DNA from: Adhaeribacter aerolatus | GTDB taxonomy: Bacteria > Bacteroidota > Bacteroidia > Cytophagales > Hymenobacteraceae | Direction of reading: 5' to 3' | Length of the DNA stretch: 64,000 nucleotides | NCBI RefSeq assembly: GCF_007991635.1 | Contig: NZ_BJYS01000031.1 | Location: 1 to 64,000, forward strand | Shown: in pieces, positions 61,201 through 64,000 of the stretch | Layout of the letters: each line of letters starts with the position of its first letter | How positions within the stretch are numbered: position 1 is the first letter of the stretch | Program-made: the position numbers and the translations under genes | The notes under the pieces: generated by a model | What the model saw: the letters and a program-made list of their open reading frames with translations, nothing else | What the model was told of the DNA's origin: nothing | Databases searched by the model: none

Positions 61201-61485
61201 TTACTCGGCTGCAAACTGTTTTGTTGATTTAATTTTTCTTTCCGGAACGATTAGTTCCGGTTCTGCATTATCGGCTGTTAATTGATCTGGTACTAAATCT
61301 TTTACAGCCGAAGTAAGTTTATCGACCATAGAACGACCTCTTTCGGTGCCAAAAGCAGAAGCCAAAGCCACGCCAACACCTACTGCTCCCAAAATAGAAT
61401 ACAATACCCGGTTATCCTGAATAAATGGTTTCACCGATTTGTAAAAAGATTTATTCTTGTTTTTCTTTTTCTTCCCTTTGCCCAT
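61201..61485 (-). CDS. Small membrane-associated protein with basic N-terminus (YtxH-like)
   Basis: A 94-residue protein. Residues 1-17 are nearly all Lys/Gly/Asn. A hydrophobic stretch lies at 27-45 (VLYSILGAVGVGVALASAFG), followed by GTERGRSMVDKLTSAVKDLV (a YtxH-style 'G.xxR.xxxxKL' pattern) and an acidic then basic tail. It probably sits in the inner membrane with a cytoplasmic Lys-rich start. The function is not known. The next minus-strand gene lies 109 bases upstream (61595). Confidence 0.6.
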   Translation of the reverse strand: MGKGKKKKNKNKSFYKSVKPFIQDNRVLYSILGAVGVGVALASAFGTERGRSMVDKLTSAVKDLVPDQLTADNAEPELIVPERKIKSTKQFAAE

Positions 61486-61594
61486 AGTTTTTTCTTTTTT
61501 TAGTTTATACAGGAGCTAAATATATTTGTAGCTTAATATAATACGTAGCTAAGCGCTCATTGTTAGCTTAAATATATTTGAAATCAAAAAGATG

Positions 61595-61915
61595 CTACTT
61601 ATACTTTGCGCTTAATTCTTTATGTATAATAGCATCTACCTTATTAATCTCATTTCGACTATAATCAGGAAAAAAATCTATGGCACAAACCGATAACCGC
61701 AAGTCCAGCATGCGTGCGAAATGAATGCTGAATAGCTGGTCTTTTTCGTTTACGTAATAATCCACTTTTTCTGTTCCGGCCGAAGTGGCACAAAGTTCAA
61801 GCGTTTTACACCGAACAGAATTTTCGTCCGTTACATAGCCACCGATTACTACTTCTACATTTTGCATCAGGGGCTTTAAATCGGTTAGGAGGGTATTAAA
61901 TTTTATAGTTTCCAT
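61595..61915 (-). CDS. Hypothetical small protein
   Basis: A 106-residue soluble protein with no signal peptide, predicted mixed alpha/beta (beta strands around VEVVIGGYV, KTLELCATS, VDYYVNEK and LFSIHFARML; a helix at the C-terminal end). Three Cys occur (56, 63, 98 region) without an obvious motif. No domain is recognised. It lies 109 bases upstream of the YtxH-like gene on the same strand, so they may share a transcript. Confidence 0.5.
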   Translation of the reverse strand: METIKFNTLLTDLKPLMQNVEVVIGGYVTDENSVRCKTLELCATSAGTEKVDYYVNEKDQLFSIHFARMLDLRLSVCAIDFFPDYSRNEINKVDAIIHKELSAKYK

Positions 61916-62021
61916 AGCACCTTCATTTTAGATAAAGATACCATGCTTACTAGCTTTTAAATGTTATTAAATTGTTACCATTTAAAGGCCTTACCCCAAC
62001 AAACAATAAGAAAATAAAAAA

Positions 62022-62044
62022 AGCCTGCCAGAATCTGGCAGGCT
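62022..62044 (-). terminator. Terminator of the minus-strand lipoprotein gene
   Basis: AGCCTGCC and GGCAGGCT form an 8- to 11-bp stem followed on the minus strand by TTTTTTTATTTTC. It lies about 92 bases past the stop at 62136. Confidence 0.75.
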
Positions 62045-62135
62045 CCACAGACAGAGCAGGAGACTAAGCTGCTAAGCTGTGTTATTGCAACATCCTATTC
62101 TCACCCTTCGGATGTGCAATATATTATCTTAAATA

Positions 62136-63425
62136 TTAGTAGTCGGTGTTCTGTGGGTCAAAGTTGGCCCAACCTTCGGTCCAGTTGGCATTACCAAATG
62201 CACCCCGGTAATTGGTATTCTCGAAGCCATTTACGTTGGCCCCTCCGGTTAATAGTAGCGAACCGGTAGCCGGCAGAAAAGGCGCCGCCTTACCTAAACC
62301 TAACTCCGTTTGGGTTTTAACCTGGTTGTTGAAAGCGGCGGTAGTAAACCAGGCATTCGCATCAAAATCGGAAGAACCGGTTTTACCCACGGTACCTACT
62401 GCTACCGTATTTTTAATATTTAACTTACCGTTGGTAGCATAGCCTTCCGAAGAAGTACCATCGATGGTAATGGCTTTGGCCCAGCCGGAGATAACCGAAT
62501 TATAAATCGATAAGCTGGTACCTTTTTTCAAATGCGCGCCCTGTCCAAATTTTTGACCAGAACCCGGCGTGATTGGTCCAACCAGGGTAACGTTGGAGAA
62601 AGCCCCTGTGGTTAAAGGCTGATTCGTAGAACCGGCGGCATCGTTGTCGGATTCAAAACCGTTAGAAGCACCGGCCAGGTCAGACAGGTTCGGGTCGCTG
62701 ATACCCAGCGCATACTGCACTTTGCCGGTAAAGCCAAAGTCGGTATCGAACATATCGTCGGTGGTTTTGTAAGCAATTAAATGTTTGGGGCTAACGGTAC
62801 CGCCAAACCACTCAAAAGCATCATCGCCGCCGTAAGAAACCTGCACGTAATCGATTTGGGTACCGGAACCTACGGCACCCATCGTCAGGCCATTAATTTC
62901 TTTATCTTGTTCCAGGGCCACGCCGGCGAACTCAATGCGTACATATTTCAGAACACCAGAATTATCGTCGTCGTTGGTTCCGCCGTAGCGGGCATCGGGG
63001 CCGCCTTCAATTACCGGATCTGAAGCCTGGTTATGGCGGGCTTTACCGGTAATTACCAAGCCACCCCAATCGCCGGGTGCCCGGCTGCCTTTGGGCTGCG
63101 AAGAAGTGAAAACAATGGGTTTTTCTTTCGTGCCTTCGGCCATTATTTTGGCGCCTCTTTTAATAATGAGGGTACCTTTTCCGGCTTTCGGGCCACCTTT
63201 AATTAAAGTGCCGGGCTCAATGGTTAAAGTAGCGCCATCTTCTACATAAACAAATCCGCTTAGGGAATAAGTGGTATTGGCTTTTAAGGTGGTATTCTGG
63301 GTAATAGAGCCTTTTAATTCCTGCTCCGATTTGGTTACCGGTTGTGGGTCCGTGGAAGAATTGTCGTCGCAGCTAAACGCGATAACAGCCAGGAAACCAA
63401 AAAATAGATTGCTTAATTTTTTCAT
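62136..63425 (-). CDS. Beta-helix-type lipoprotein associated with a TonB receptor
   Basis: A 429-residue lipoprotein (lipobox FLAVIAFSC, Cys19). The N-terminal phrase LKGSITQNTTLKANTTYSLSGFVYVEDGATLTIEPGTLIKG and KGTLIIKRGAKIMAEGTKEKPIVFTSSQPKGSRAPGDWGGLVITG (about 39-135) are those of a right-handed beta-helix protein that in Bacteroidota pairs with TonB-dependent receptors. I recall such proteins as abundant under phosphate limitation; this was not verified. It follows the receptor gene by 32 bases and ends in its own terminator, so the two form a transcript. Confidence 0.75.
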   Translation of the reverse strand: MKKLSNLFFGFLAVIAFSCDDNSSTDPQPVTKSEQELKGSITQNTTLKANTTYSLSGFVYVEDGATLTIEPGTLIKGGPKAGKGTLIIKRGAKIMAEGTKEKPIVFTSSQPKGSRAPGDWGGLVITGKARHNQASDPVIEGGPDARYGGTNDDDNSGVLKYVRIEFAGVALEQDKEINGLTMGAVGSGTQIDYVQVSYGGDDAFEWFGGTVSPKHLIAYKTTDDMFDTDFGFTGKVQYALGISDPNLSDLAGASNGFESDNDAAGSTNQPLTTGAFSNVTLVGPITPGSGQKFGQGAHLKKGTSLSIYNSVISGWAKAITIDGTSSEGYATNGKLNIKNTVAVGTVGKTGSSDFDANAWFTTAAFNNQVKTQTELGLGKAAPFLPATGSLLLTGGANVNGFENTNYRGAFGNANWTEGWANFDPQNTDY

Positions 63426-63457
63426 AATTAGTTTTAAAAAATTTGTTTTGGTGTGTG

Positions 63458-64000
63458 TTAGAAATTGTAGTTGATGCCCAGCGTGGTATAGGTTCCTCTG
63501 TTAAAATTGCGGATGGGATCGTCGAAGCCAGTAATTTTGCCGTTCTGGTCCGTATCTTGCATAAACCGGAAGCTTTGGTTGAAAATATCCTGCACACCGG
63601 CTTTTAACTGAATGCCGTTTTGGAAGCTTTTGGTAACGCTGAAGTCAATTACGTTGCGGGGCATTTCGTAAACGGTGGGGTTGGTATCGGCGGAACCTAC
63701 CCGGTAAATGCGCTTACCCAATACGTTGTATAACAAAGCATACTGCCAGCCATTGTCGTCGTTCTGGTAGTACAAACCACCGTTTAAAATATAAGGCGAT
63801 TGTCCCATCAAAGCTCTTTTGCGGTCCTGCAAGGCTACGTCGGCATTGGCGCCTAAATCTACCCGGCTATGGATGTAAGAAGCGTTTAATACCAGCGAGT
63901 GGTTTTGGATAAATTCTTTCTCCGAAATATCGCGCAATGATTTCCGCACTTCTGCTTCAACTCCCACGTTGGTGGCTTCGGCGGCATTGGCAAAACTGTA
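63458..64000 (-). CDS. TonB-dependent receptor, C-terminal part (cut by window edge)
   Basis: The frame runs to the edge of the window, so only the last 180 or so residues are seen. Beta-barrel strands are readable: HSLVLNASYIHSRVDLG, YILNGGLYYQNDDNGWQYALLYNVLGKRIYRVG, VIDFSVTKSFQNGIQLKAGVQDIFNQSFRFMQD, and the terminal strand TTLGINYNF. The phrase 'NGWQYALLYNVLGKRIYRVG' is typical of receptor families paired with the beta-helix lipoprotein downstream. The N-terminal plug lies outside the window. Both genes probably serve one uptake system. Confidence 0.85.
   Translation of the reverse strand, partial: YSFANAAEATNVGVEAEVRKSLRDISEKEFIQNHSLVLNASYIHSRVDLGANADVALQDRKRALMGQSPYILNGGLYYQNDDNGWQYALLYNVLGKRIYRVGSADTNPTVYEMPRNVIDFSVTKSFQNGIQLKAGVQDIFNQSFRFMQDTDQNGKITGFDDPIRNFNRGTYTTLGINYNF

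Noticed and set aside
1-64000. Apparent frequency of AATATT throughout the coding sequences as a hidden signal
   Set aside because: It seems frequent, but I could not count it against a background model, and codon choice for Asn-Ile and Lys-Tyr pairs could explain it.

Overview
The window looks like chromosomal DNA from a polysaccharide-degrading member of Bacteroidota. It is most likely a cytophagalean of the Hymenobacteraceae type (Adhaeribacter-like). This rests on gene content: two SusC/SusD pairs, several TonB-dependent receptors, many Sec or lipoprotein glycoside hydrolases, TAnnTTTG-type promoter elements and typical Bacteroidota intergenic palindromes. No rRNA, tRNA, CRISPR array, phage or complete insertion sequence was seen. 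The genus is an inference; no marker gene is present.

Layout. 1-4.7 kb: periplasmic HtrA protease, small unknown genes, and a cold-shock protein followed by a small basic protein. 5.1-6.7 kb: GH51 arabinofuranosidase. 6.8-7.1 kb: a decayed gene. 7.3-15.0 kb: a probable metal-acquisition block, with a small Cys-motif membrane protein, a TonB receptor, an Asp-box lipoprotein with a C-x-C-C motif, a second (siderophore-type) TonB receptor and a PepSY membrane protein. 15.5-20.3 kb: first SusC/SusD pair. 20.5-26.0 kb: GH105, 2'-5' RNA ligase-like protein, a serpin lipoprotein, and the KDPG-aldolase/DgoK pair. 26.2-33.8 kb: GH106 alpha-L-rhamnosidase, RhaM, sulfatase and GH31. 34.2-35.5 kb: a TlpA-like lipoprotein that has lost both catalytic cysteines. 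35.5-40.2 kb: second SusC/SusD pair. 41.0-43.4 kb: GntR- and AraC-type regulators. 43.8-46.5 kb: lutABC lactate oxidation operon. 46.7-54.6 kb: a six-gene pectin operon (CE12, PL1, CE8, CE8, GH43, GH28) read leftward from a divergent LacI regulator at 54.9 kb. 56.3-61 kb: a small charged periplasmic protein and a 1141-residue dehydrogenase/HEAT/cytochrome c fusion. 61.2-64 kb: two small proteins, a beta-helix lipoprotein and the C-terminal end of a TonB receptor cut by the window edge.

How it fits together. CE8 and CE12 remove methyl and acetyl esters. PL1 and GH28 cut the galacturonan backbone. GH43 and GH51 trim arabinose (or xylose). GH105 and GH106 release unsaturated uronate and rhamnose. 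The SusC/D pairs import oligosaccharides. RhaM epimerises rhamnose, DgoK/aldolase can take up 2-keto-3-deoxy sugar acids, and LutABC can oxidise lactate, a possible end product of rhamnose breakdown. The substrate is therefore most likely pectin (homogalacturonan plus rhamnogalacturonan I). The sulfatase/GH31 module is the part that does not fit this simply.

The items most worth a second look are the C-x-C-C lipoprotein and its small Cys-motif partner, the cysteine-less TlpA protein, the LacI operator candidate, the sulfatase in a rhamnose module, and the dispersed palindromic repeats.
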